Shown here: piece by piece, positions 23,950 through 35,352 of the stretch
Layout of the letters: every line of letters begins with the position of its first letter
How positions within the stretch are numbered: the first letter of the stretch is position 1
NCBI GenBank assembly: GCA_037367405.1
Contig: JAZKJV010001865.1
Coordinates: 744,001 to 808,000 of the forward strand
Source: Ottelia alismoides
Lineage: Eukaryota; Streptophyta; Magnoliopsida; Alismatales; Hydrocharitaceae
Direction: 5' to 3'
Length of the DNA: 64,000 nucleotides
Position numbers and translations under genes: made by a program
Notes under the pieces: model-generated
What the model saw: only the letters and a program-made list of their open reading frames with translations
The model's database searches: none
What the model was told of the DNA's origin: nothing

Positions 23950-26900
23950 GAGGTTGTCGAAGGTTTTGGATGAGAGCCATGAACCTACAAAGATTTGGGC
24001 TCGATTGGGTTCATGAAGATTTTAGCATTTCAATTTTCGCAGCCCTGTCTTGTGATAATTTTTCGGCCATGTTTAAAATATGTAAACCTGAATTTATCAC
24101 TTAGAGAATGTTCCCCATTAAATAAGGAAAATGTGGAATTTGAGTTTGCATAATTTGGATTCTGTTTGCTCAAGATATGGTTGTATTATTAACCATTTCT
24201 CCAGTGTATCATGGATGGCGATTAGAGACGTAATTAAGATATAAATTACGGTTTTAAAACATCTAGAAATGCGTGTTTGTCACATGGTTTCGTTTTTAAA
24301 TCTATTCTGGAAATTGATTTTGCTTAATTTGGATTTAAAATGAATGAGATATGCTATTTTTAGTTAGTGAGGATCACTGCTGAAAATTGCATGATTATCC
24401 AAAATCTTGTGATTGTCATTCAAATAAATTAATGAAAATTAATTGTTAATTTTCTAAAATGATTATTGATAAATATTTGTGAAATTATTAAAGATGATAA
24501 TTATTTCCTTGAATGACATTGCATTAACCAAAATTGATAAGGTAGTTGATCCTGATCACAATTGGTTAATATGAAATTTCCAACAAACATTGTTTTCATG
24601 AAAAACTCTAGCTTATCCTACAATAGTTGTAGGATAACTTTTACATGCAAAACCTTGTTCCTTGAATAGGATTGAGGATTTGTTTAGCAAATCTCATTAT
24701 AGTATTATCAAAATGGTTTTGATGAATATTATATGGTATAATTTCGGTTGAAAAACCGATGAGCATCTTAAAGTACACAATGATCTATCTGGCATTATCC
24801 TATCCTGAGGTGATATGGTGTCTACTCGGGGAGAATTGGGGTAGCGGGTTGCACCGGTTGTGGTTCGTCCCACTCTCGTCGGTACTGGCCATGACAACGG
24901 GTCGGGACTCGATAATGTCGGAGAAATCAAAGTGTATTTTTCTAATTATTAAAATTCAAATAATACGTACTTTTAGATTATATCTACTATTCAAGTAATA
25001 ATCAAGTTTGTAGATTGAAAATTGGATTGATAATTAATTTAATCTGATTAAATTAATTATATCCAATTAAAAGCACTCTATTATTAATAGATGTGTTATT
25101 TCCCTTGGAAGAATTAATCATAATGAATATGATTCATAATGATTAATTAGAATTTGAATATGATATGGAGGATCACATAAGTGACATCGATGGTCCCCCA
25201 TCAAGGCGAAGGGTTTCATCGCCAGATATTGTATGTAGGAGATGCCTGTCCGAAGTGATAGCTCTTGCATACAATCCATTTGGATCAGGCTCTTCGCTTC
25301 TCGAAAGAGTAAGGCCGTATACGTAGTGACCCCAATATCGAGTCCTTATATTATTGGGGCGATATTGGATTGCGTATATCGAGTATTAAGCCTGTTGATG
25401 CTTGGTTCAATTAATGACGGGTCAACATCACCTTAGGGGTGGTGGGCCCGGGTGTTAAAGACCGAATTGGGAGATGCAAGTTGGACTTGCAAGGTGGAAT
25501 GTATTCCCGCTTCTTTTTATCGGAGTCACAAGTTCTCATATTATTGGGATGTGACAAAGATAGGAAAGGAAATCCCAGATCTTGCTAGAGATATAATGGT
25601 AAGAATATCTCTTACATTGAAAGTGATTAAGAGAATGAACTTTCATTGTTGAGAAGGCAAGACAACTTTGATATAAAAATTCCTAAATCAAAGTAAAATA
25701 TGTATATATAATATATATACGTTTATGCAAATTTCTTATTTAGGTAATTCTTCATAAAATTCACTCAATGTTATACTCAATAATAACTAGTAAAATATCA
25801 TGGATTGGACTCATGATCCAAATATTGTACTTGCAGTTGGACACATATTGTATGTGGTTGCAATGTGCAAGTTTCCTCATAATAATGAGGAATGACAATT
25901 AAATAGACAATAGATCTACAACCTTAGGGTTTGTATGTCTCTGTAGTCTTGATCTCATCGGATGTACTTTGGAAGTGACATGTTGATGATGATCGCAATT
26001 GTCAAATTAATACTTATAAAACACTAAGAAGATATTTTGGCATACATATGTGCTCTAGACATTTAATCATGAATGACATGGTTCACTGTATCATGCAGAA
26101 TGGTAGCTCTACAAGAGATGATGTATTCAAAATGTTTGAATACCTACTTGAACCAATGTTTTGAGAGTCTAGATGGATGTAGACATGATGAGTGTCATCA
26201 TTCTACTGTCTATACTATAGTCATTCACGAAGCTTCATAATATTCATATTCTATGAATTTAATGAAGCATGTATAAATGTTGAAATGCTCTTACATTGAA
26301 TTCTTTTGAATTTAACATAAGAGATCCTTAGTCTTAAACAATGGTTGTTTATAGATAAAGGGAGCGCAATGGAAGCATGTGTCAGACCCAAGATGAGAAG
26401 GATAGTCAAAGAGTTCACCGTACTTCTATGACTTCCATATGACATCCAAAGAGTTGGATGAATGCCAATACTGCAATAAGTTGATGTGTTGATAGTATGA
26501 CTATCAAGTCTGTCTAAAATCCTTAGTGAAGGACTCAGATAGAGCATCAGAATAACCTACATAAATCATTGATATTGACTTGCTTATTGAACAAGATAAA
26601 GTCTTACAATTTCATCTCAATCTTCTAACACTTGCAATGGGTTGCATATGTTTTAGAAGATTGGAGAATTTGATCTTTAGGTTTAATAGTCATCTATTTT
26701 GATGCAATTGTTGCAACAATCTCTATTGGATAGATGGACTTCATATTTTCATAGGAGAGCCCTTTGTCTTAGAGAATGTCTCTATGACCTAGATATAAGA
26801 ATATACCCATAGTTTATTTCTGAATGTTAGAAATAAACATGAATTCTGGAATAAACTTATCATAAAGAGTTATGATGGATATATTTCAGATAGTAATCTG

Positions 26901-27005
26901 GCATCTAGTGGACTCTACCAAATTAGAAAATTAATGAATGGTTCATTAAGATTTCTATTATTGAAATTGAACCTTAAAAGATCTATAGGAGGATGAAGAT
27001 CATTT
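23950..27005 (+). other. Copia C leader and gag-equivalent region
   Basis: It is colinear with A and B: a GC-richer block at 24820-24910, the hairpin at 25231-25272, a second inverted repeat CCCCAATA/TATTGGGG at about 25331-25358, and the 66-codon frame at 25452-25652. Gag could not be identified; 26000-26980 is AT-rich and full of stops. Confidence 0.5.
25231..25272 (+). promoter_or_regulatory. Conserved leader hairpin, copia C
   Basis: Arms GTATGTAGGAG and CTCTTGCATAC and inner stem CTGTC/GATAG pair completely with G-U pairs allowed. Relative to B and A the changes are single-sided but keep pairing. Confidence 0.65.
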
Positions 27006-29337
27006 GACAATGATCTGGCATCAAGTTTTGGACATATGTCTGTTGATGAGATCAATGGACTAGTAAGATACGAAACTTTAGAATGTCTAAAATTTCAAAT
27101 CTTACATACTTGTTAATATAGTATTCAAAGTAAAATTGTCCAATACACCCTTCTCTAGGAATGGTGTTAGATGTCAAGGTATTCAGGATCTCATACATAT
27201 TGATGTATGTGGATCATCTATATCATGATGAACCTTGATGATATGTAATATCATTTAATGATTATTTGTGATATGATATTTCTCCTCTTCATCTTAGAAA
27301 GCTTTGAAATGTTCAAAGAATTCATAATTTTGGTTTGGAACCAAAGTTTGAAGGAAGATGGAAATGAATTTGATCTAATCTAGGTAATCAGTGCCTATTA
27401 GATGAATTCATGGTATACCTTAGGGAGAAAGGAATATCATTTCTATCTCACTCCTCCTGATAAACCTAAACTCAATAGAGTTGTAGGGAGATACAATTGG
27501 ATCATGTGTGACATGATTTGATCAATGATAAATTTTAGCATAATTTCCTCTTAGTTTCCTGGTATATATATAGTAGAGACTACATTATATATCCTTGATA
27601 AGATTCCATGCATGTAAGCTAGAATTGAGCACTAGAGAGTGCTGCTTCATTAGGAAAATAAAGGATGGTATTGGATACCTACTTTATAACCTTGAGATTC
27701 TTAAAAGATCTCATCTCTGAGAATGTGATTCTTAGAGGATGAATCTCTTGAGAATCAAGAAGAAAATGAAGTAAAGGAACTCATTTAATCTTGAGATGAT
27801 AATGAGGCTCCTGAAATTGGAAACTAAAAGGATAATTAAAGATGAAACATTAATACCTTTTCAAATGAGTTTGAGGATGTATTCCATGTGTCGGTTAAGT
27901 CCGACTGATCGGACTTCATATGATGAAGCTCCTGAGGATCATGACATGGAAAGATGGATGCTAGCAATAAAAGTCTAAGGTAGACTTCATATACAAGTGT
28001 TGTATATGGACCCTTAATGATCCACCTATAAGGGTAAGAACCATAAAGGTGTAAATGGATCTTCAAGAGAAAGGGAACCTGATGATAAGGTAGAGACCTT
28101 CAAAGCTTGGTTCGTAGACATGTGCTACACATCGGAGGAGAAGACATTGCTTGCGATAAGACTTTCTCTTCGGTGACCATGCTTAGACCCATCAGAATAT
28201 TTCTAACTATAAGCCGCACAACTTGACTTTGACATCTTCGAGATGGAAGTCAAGATTGCATTCCTCCATGAATACCTCTTTGAGGATATTCACGTGAAGT
28301 AGTCCCAGGGCTTCATGGTTGAGGAAAGCAAGGTGTGCAAGCTAAAGAAACTCCATCTATGGACACAAATAAGCTTCTTGTAGTTGGAACATAAGATTTG
28401 ATGAAATCATAAATGTTATAATTTTAGATAGAATCTTAATGTACCATGAGAAGCTTAGTGGGATTGCCATTATGTTCATCTTGCTAAATGTAGATAATAT
28501 CCTAATCATTTGGAATGATATACGGATGATAATAAGTGTTTTATAATCTGGTTGTTCCATTTCTTGAAAAATGATTTCAAGGATACCTCTTAGATATTAG
28601 TTCTGAAGTTATTCAGAAGCAAAGAGAAGAGGGTATTAGGACCATCACATTAGTAGTACACCTTGGACATATTCCACTTTCTGGAAAATTCCAAGAAAGG
28701 CTTCCTTCCCTTATGATGTGGTAGTGACCTATCTAAAGTGATAGCACCTCAAAGAGTTGAGGAAGTGAATGCTAGAACTGCTTGCACTTGTGCATCAGTT
28801 ACGAGAAGCTAAGTGTATGCTAGATGTGTACAAAAGCCAGATATCTGCCATGCAATGGGAGTAGTAAAGTATTGCTAATCCTACTATGGAGAGAAAACAC
28901 TTGATTGCAGTAATAACAAAATCTTCATAGATGATAAGATTTTTTGAGATAGTGCTCAAAGTCTTATCTTCAAAAACTTAAGACTTTATATATAGAGATC
29001 TAACAGGTCTTAACTGTAGATGCCTTATGAGATAGAGATCTCCAGGAATAAAGGTATTCTAATAAGGATTATGGAAATACTGGTTATAATAATTATTGAG
29101 CAATGGTGTCAAGGACACTGTAACTGCTTTGACTAGATTGAGTATTGGTTGCATAAGATGCAACATTCGCATTAGATGCGAGCACTGTTACTAGGGATAT
29201 GCAAGTGCCGTAAAAGGACTTGGCATAGTCTCGTGGGAACAGAGTGACTGATCAACTTACCTAGCTATTTTCTAAATAGCCTATGATTGTCACATGAGTG
29301 TGGGTTTAAATGATTAGCCCATTAATGGCTCTTTGGG
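27006..29337 (+). pseudogene. Copia C pol remnant
   Basis: GAG-pre-integrase is at 27006-27150 (DNDLASSFGHM), integrase at 27178-27500 (LIHIDVCG with the first catalytic Asp), RT entry at 28051-28130 (DKVETFKA) and RT palm at 28299-28560. YVDD is replaced by NVDN (28487-28498), identical to copy A. The KW block is shifted out of frame in the same way as in A. Stops are frequent. The last 500 bases hold an unrecognisable RNase H. Confidence 0.82.
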
Positions 29338-29349
29338 TTAGTGGGAGAT
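29338..29349 (+). other. Polypurine tract of copia C
   Basis: TTAGTGGGAGAT before the 3' LTR; one base differs from A, B and D. Confidence 0.82.
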
Positions 29350-31416
29350 TGTTTGACATGCGAGCCCACGGTGAGCCATTATGCAATAAATGTTATTGCG
29401 AATATCATTCCCTGATCTGAAATGAAGAATAACTAATTTGCATAATAGGTCCCTTAGTACAATTAGGGTTATGCACCATGGCCATCTTAATAATCATACA
29501 ACTGTTGATTCAATAATTGAATTATAGAGGCTGGTGCTCGGATGAATATCCAAAGAGTTAGATTGATGACTCATCAAGCACCGTCAAATGATTATTAAGA
29601 GATGATCTCTAGCCTGAGTAGGAGATGGCAATCCTTTCTCACATAGGCTGATATCTGACCGACCTCTTGATGCAGGTCCTCTGCATAGGAATAGAGATTC
29701 GGAGGTGTCAGATTAGTTAGGTCAAAGAGTTGACTTAACGAGATCGAGATAACCAAAGTCCCATATCGTATGATGTCACGATATAGGCACGCATCCTCTG
29801 ACCGGAGACAGATGTGTTACTATATGTCTGAGTATGTACATTTGGCAGACCAATAGGTTGATGACCTAATCAAGATCTATACACCGGCGCGCTGGTGTAC
29901 ATATAAGGGCATATGAGTAATACGATCTCTCAAAGGGATCATACAGGTTCACTACTGAACCGGAAGACATGAGCTCACTCATGAGATATTGGGAAGAATC
30001 AAATTCCGTGCACGGTCATCTTGCTTTGGAAGCTTGACTGAATTTGTAGGTTTGATATATATACTTTTGGAAAGTATATGATCAAGACCTAGGTATGATA
30101 TATTCTATTGGAAAGTATATGATCGATACCAACTCCCAATGATCAAATGAGAAACATACTGATAAAACCCTGAAGTAGACAGTATAAAGTTGATCTAATA
30201 CTTCCGGTTTATTCTGAGTCTTCCAGTATGCAGGATGTACAGGTATTGGGAATACCTGAGGGTGATGTGATCATAAACGATTGTATAACCATGACGCTTC
30301 CATTCCTAGGGAGTGATGAAACGGGTCTGGATTTTAGCGACTCCTCTCATTAGAGAAGTAATCTGATCTTGGTCCAAATGTTGTACATTGATCTGAATGT
30401 GATTCGGATGCAATGATAAGATCATATTTGCGATCTCGATTTAATCAAGCATCTATGGGAGGCCCGAGATCTGGATTTGAGATGTGATCTCTATATCCAA
30501 GTCACTATATGTGGAACAATACAATCGCCTTGTCCTTATCTCCAAGTACCTGCAGAGAATATGCATTATTCTTGAAAGAGTTCACGGATGATTCCAAAGT
30601 TGAATTATATACAAGCATCGAGAAAATTGATAAGTAAATGTGATTTAATTATCATGGATAATATGAATTTGATTTATATTATAAGAAGATATATATAAAA
30701 TAATTAAATGTGATTTAATTATTAAAGATATGAATAATGTGAATGTGATTCATATTATTTGGGCACATAAAAAAAGAAATTTAAGATGATTAAATATGAT
30801 TTATTTATCATGGATATGAATAATATGGATAGCACTATCCATATTAATCATATATATTATAAATGTGATTTATAATATATAAGAGAGAGCCATATTGTGT
30901 TTTATATTTATTGATTAATTGTTAATATGAATGGGATTCACATTGAATGATTAATTGAAAATATAATTACATTTAGTTTTGGGTTGTGAATGAGATTCAT
31001 TTTTTTCAATGGCTTGATTGATATTTTCCAAAAGATAATTTGGAATTATTTTTTGTGAAAATTATTTCGACAAGAGTTATAGGAGATATCATGAGATAGT
31101 GAGATCTCGTGATATATCAAAGAGATTGACCAAATCCCCTCTAATAAGAGAGTACGGCTACAACTCCTCTAGAGGAGTAGAGTAGCCGTCCCCCCTTTTA
31201 GGAGAGGACCATGGTCTTCTCATTATCATATCTCTAGTCAAAAGTGATTTAATTTGAGATTAATTATATTTATTTATCAATGATAATTAATTTAAATTAA
31301 ATCACTTGTTGTTGTGTTTTACCAACAATAATCCTAGCCGTTGAAAGGGTCACAATCAATCTCATCTGTTGATTGTGTGTTGTCCATGGATTGGGATCCA
31401 TGGACTCCCAAAACCC

Positions 31417-31423
31417 TATATAA
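31417..31423 (+). promoter_or_regulatory. TATA box of copia C 3' LTR
   Basis: TATATAA in the same context as 23364. Confidence 0.6.
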
Positions 31424-31897
31424 GAATAGGCATGCCTTGCTCTTCGACTTACACCGACTCGACAGAGTCTCTATACTTTCTCTCTCTCATTCTCACGTGT
31501 CCTCTTCCCTTCTCTCTTGGGTGGCCGTCCAACCTCCTCCAGAAGGAAGAAGGCTCCATCGTCGGCTCGCGTTGCTTCGACGACTCTTGGCGCTCCATCT
31601 TCTTCGGTTCTACTTGCTCGTGAAGAAGATACACGATCTCGTGCAACGAGTTTAAGAGTTCCTTTGCTTGGACAACTACTTGTATTGCGAGATCACCACG
31701 ACTCATCCCCATGCTCGCAAGCGTCTCCTCCGAAGGTCGTACTTGAGACAGGAGGGCTCTTTGTTTAGAGACTTGATCACAACCACGCTTCAAGAGGCAA
31801 TCCTATTACTTGTTTGTGGTTTAGACGAAACGATCCGAGAAGTGTTCTTGGATCATGTGGTTTCGTCACATAGAAATTTTTTAATTTCCGCTGCATC

Positions 31898-31961
31898 AAG
31901 CGACTAGTGTGACTAGTCGCTCCCGATCGCATTCGATGCGATCATCACGCTTCCGTGATGC
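31898..31961 (+). other. Three consecutive hairpins at the U5 end
   Basis: The hairpins are GCGACTAGT/ACTAGTCGC (31900-31920), GATCGCAT/ATGCGATC with a TCG loop (31925-31943), and ATCACG/CGTGAT with a CTTC loop (31944-31959). Equivalents lie at 7783-7850 (A), 13972-14037 and 21977-22042 (B) and 23847-23910 (C). Confidence 0.7.
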
Positions 31962-31987
31962 GTTTAGGATTTTCCCCATATCCTTCA

Positions 31988-31992
31988 AGGAG
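31988..31992. repeat. Target-site duplication AGGAG (right, inverted partner at 10362)
   Basis: Directly flanks the CA end of the copia C 3' LTR and is the reverse complement of 10362-10366. Confidence 0.7.
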
Positions 31993-33600
31993 GAGGTTGT
32001 TGGAATCCATATTGTTGTAATGAGGAGGAGGAGGATGTGGATATTTTCGGTATGATGCAGTCGGCTGCTGCTGGTAAGGTTGTGGAAAATATGTAAACTG
32101 CATATGTTGCTAGCTATGTCTCCAGCTCTGAAAGTGATGGGGAGATTGATACTGAGGCTGGAACTGTTGGTGCTGGTATTGTTGCGGTCTGCCTCCCTAA
32201 AACTGGTGGGCGGGTCTCTGACATGTTGGGAACCCAACTAGCCTTGCCCTGACGGATGAGGCTGGTTATGCTCTTAGTCGAACTAGATACCGTTCACCTC
32301 CTGTATGATAGTGATAGGTGGAGCCTGTTGCTCAGGAATGTATGGACCTTCTTGCTAATACGAGACAATTCGTGAATGCTGTGGGAAATAGTCAGTGTTG
32401 GACTGTGGATGGTCCTCCGATACTCTATTGGGTGGAAGTGGAAGAATCCTACTCCCAGGCAGAAGTGTCGGATGATGCGCTCGTGCTTTGCCATGCGCTT
32501 ATTGTACCCACAAGAAGCTCCAGATGCTTCGTTATTTCATCCAGCTTGTCTAGGTTCTTCGTCCTCTATTCGATCACTTGGCACTTCTCTAGCTCCTTGG
32601 ATCATTTCTCGATAATGTCCACTTTGGATAGGAGATTTCCAATTTTGGTCAGATCAGAATTTTCCACCCTATCCACTTCATGAGATGTTGTCATATTTAT
32701 AGCCCTATGGGGTTCTACAGTAGTAGAAGAAGGCATGGGATGTTTCTATAATGCAAGTGAAGAATAAAGAGCTGCCGAACTCTCTGCCATCTCCTCGAAG
32801 ATTTGGCATCGGACATCCTCATCATTGTTAAAGTGACTACCCCACAAGTGGCATCTACCAGCTTCTAATTCTCATGACATAAACCCCCAAAGAAATTTTG
32901 CAATAAGCTTATCTTTGGAATATCGTGATGGGGGCATTTCTCTATTAAATCTTTAAATGCCTTCCACGCCCCGTGAATAGGCTCATGGGACATCTGGGAG
33001 AAGTTTGATACCAGTGATCACATTTGGTTGAGGCATCCAAGTGGGTGGTATTTGCTTAGAAAAACATACCTCGGCTCTTCCCTTGTAGTGATGACTTTTC
33101 CTAGATGATTTACTCAATAAAGGGCCTTATCCATCAAGCTGAAGGGAAATATCATTATCTTAACTACCTCTAATGGGATGTTAGGGTAATGGGTTATACT
33201 GCAAATGCGATCGAATTATTGGAGGTGTACATAAGGTTCTTCATTAATATTCCTGTGGAATATGGGGAGTAATGGTAACAAAGTTGGTTTAAGCTCGAAA
33301 AGCGCATGAATAGTAGGAATTTGAATCCATTTATTCATTTGTCCTGCTCTTGGATTATAGGATTCCCTTAATGAGAGCGTAGACACTGTCTCTACAAGTT
33401 CTCCCCCATTCCCACCTCCTCCATTATTTCTATCATCCTCTCTCCTATCTTGCCTCAGTCCGAGAATCATATCTCTCAATGTTGTTTGAAAGTCATCATG
33501 TTCTGTTAACTGTGCCTGAATAGACTGAATGGAGGCTAACATGGTATTGTTGATCTCGGACTATTCGGCCATGGAACCTTTTCCCTTAGGTGGCATCAAG
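31988..33600 (-). pseudogene. Gypsy gag, element F
   Basis: Minus strand. The N-part (33542-33216) has a Gly/Asn-rich linker and FELKPTLLPLLPIFHRN, the plant gag core start. The following frames give IFPFSLMDKAL (about 33150), then WKAFKDLIEKCPHH (about 32950-32990) and GGLCHEN, matching the Athila-type core order. The C-part near 32000-32230 is Gln/Pro-rich with repeats such as QQYQHQQFQPQYQ. Several stops and frame changes break it. It ends at the copia C 3' LTR; the tail is found at 10362-10590 on the other strand. Open frames on the plus strand here (32318-32683) are antisense shadows. Confidence 0.78.
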
Positions 33601-35329
33601 TGCACTGTATCAGTTTCTGCAAGTGTAAGCTGCACTGGATTAGCCTTTAGGAATGATGGAGTCCCAAATGATAATTCAAGATTAGAGTCAATCTTTAACA
33701 ACGGATTGATGGATGAAGTGAAAGATGAAATGGAGAAAGAGGAATACTCAAGAAGTGAGTCTTCCCGAGTATAAGATAATCGATTTGGAGTGTGATATGA
33801 GTACGTAAAGTCCGAACAAGAAATGATCTAATCCGACATCTTCGATATGAAGAGGCGAAATGCGAGAATACGAAAGTCAAACAAGAAGAGAATGAGTAGA
33901 AGGTGCGAAGTGTGCGGAGGATTTCTAGCGCTAGAAATAAAAAACAAATCAAATCCCCTATTCACCAACTCAACACAAGTGAAGACCATAAGAGTTCACT
34001 CTGTTATCTTTTCAGTTTTATTTGGTGAAAAATACAATCTTTGAAAGAATTAACGAGTTGTTAGGTGCCTATATTTCCTAAAAACTGGACCAATTCTTAC
34101 GAATAGTCGCATCCACTTTCAACTAGTATGGATGTAAGTACGGACCGTGAAAATGGCTACCCATTACTTAAGGACGGAGCCTTACGCAATGTCCTTTAAA
34201 CCCTCCCCTCTGCTAAGGAAATTTGGACCGTTTACCAGCTACCCGCATTCCCTCACTGAGAAGTATCTAATCATTTCTATAGAATCGGTAATCCATATGA
34301 AAATCTTGGCGTGGCTCTATCCTAGTGTTCATCTCTCTCTCACTTGCAAGTAAAATCAAACAATGAGGGGGTTACACTCTCCAAAACAATTGTCATTGTC
34401 CTTACGTTCAGTTTTACGGTCGAGTTTTCTTTAGTAGACCTAATTTTACAAAGTTATCACTCTTTTTGAATATTTTGAAATGAATTACCCACCAATTATC
34501 TAATTTCGTTTTTGGATTATGTGAGTGAAAATAAGGAAGGAGATTGGAAATGCCAATGCGTGATTAAATTCAATGATGCATGCAGGATTTAAGAGATGCG
34601 TACCTTATCGCAAGCACTCTACATGCATGGTGATCCGCACAGAATTCAAATACAGAAAATAAAATTAATCTAAATGATGCAAGTGAACCATCTTATAAAT
34701 AACTTCTATTAGTGGGCAAGAACCAACTAAATTTGACTAAGTCTAATTACGCTCTTCTCTATAGGCGCAAAATTCTTGTTTAGGGTTTTGGACATAATCA
34801 TTTATCTGACTCAAGCAAGTTAATTAAAGTAATCACTAGTGGCTCAAGCACATAAAACCGCGTGAAAACAAAGAAAAAGAAGGTGATGAAAACAAAATTG
34901 ATGAGGTCCCCCAAGTGCACCGGTACTTGGTGAAATAGACCACGCACATAAGGTATGCAATGTCCTTTTTACAAGAGTTTTTGAACGACTAAAACGCTAA
35001 AATAAATCAAAAATATCTATGCTTCAAATGATGGTCTCCTCTAAATCTTCTTCTCCTCCTATGCTCTCATGCGGCTCGGTGGAAAATCAAGCCGTCTCTG
35101 CTTGGCTGCACTGGTGCTCCTAAGAATGCCGCCCTCGCTCGTCAGGCCCTCGCAAGAAAGAGGAAACAAAAGAATGTGTAAGAGACACATGTTTTTAAAT
35201 ATGAGGAATAACAATGAAAATAGATACATAGAATGTGAATAATGAAATAAGAGAATGAAAAAATAGATAGAAAATATACAACTAAGAATAGTAGGTCAAA
35301 GGAAAAACCAAACTACCCTCGTCGTGCCT
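33601..35329 (-). other. Leader of gypsy element F
   Basis: This 1.7-kb region between primer-binding site and gag has no conserved frame. It includes an A-rich stretch around 34850-34990 and a short GC-richer part at 35040-35150. Nothing else was recognised. Confidence 0.5.
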
Positions 35330-35346
35330 CCCCAACAACAGCGCCA
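35330..35346 (-). other. Primer-binding site (tRNA-Asp type), element F
   Basis: TGGCGCTGTTGTTGGGG on the minus strand matches the site TGGCGCCGTTGCCGGGG, complementary to plant tRNA-Asp and used by Athila-like gypsy elements, apart from C to T changes consistent with deaminated methylcytosine. Confidence 0.82.
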
Positions 35347-35352
35347 TTTTAT

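Larger units (their letters stand above)
22069..31987 (+). mobile_element. Ty1/copia LTR retrotransposon, copy C
   Basis: It consists of a 5' LTR lacking its first ~770 bases, a primer-binding site, a leader, decayed pol, a polypurine tract and a full 3' LTR. The internal region is about 5.4 kb and is closer to A than to B. The 5' LTR fragment (22069-23935) matches 30121-31987 in the 3' LTR with equal length and by eye around 95 percent identity, so the insertion is not recent. The right flank is gypsy gag (minus), with the 5-bp site AGGAG. Confidence 0.9.
29350..31987 (+). repeat. Copia C 3' LTR (2638 bp)
   Basis: It runs from TGTTTGACATGCGAGC to CCTTCA. It contains the doubled AT palindrome (30057-30122), U3 inverted repeat (31154-31189), TATA (31417-31423) and U5 hairpins (31898-31961). 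Confidence 0.92.

Noticed and set aside
26251..26547. 98-codon minus-strand frame, also at 16412-16609 and reversed at 5273-5461
   Set aside because: Antisense to the copia gag/pol region; length varies among copies.
32318..32683. 121-codon plus-strand frame
   Set aside because: Antisense to the gypsy F gag, which is supported by homology.
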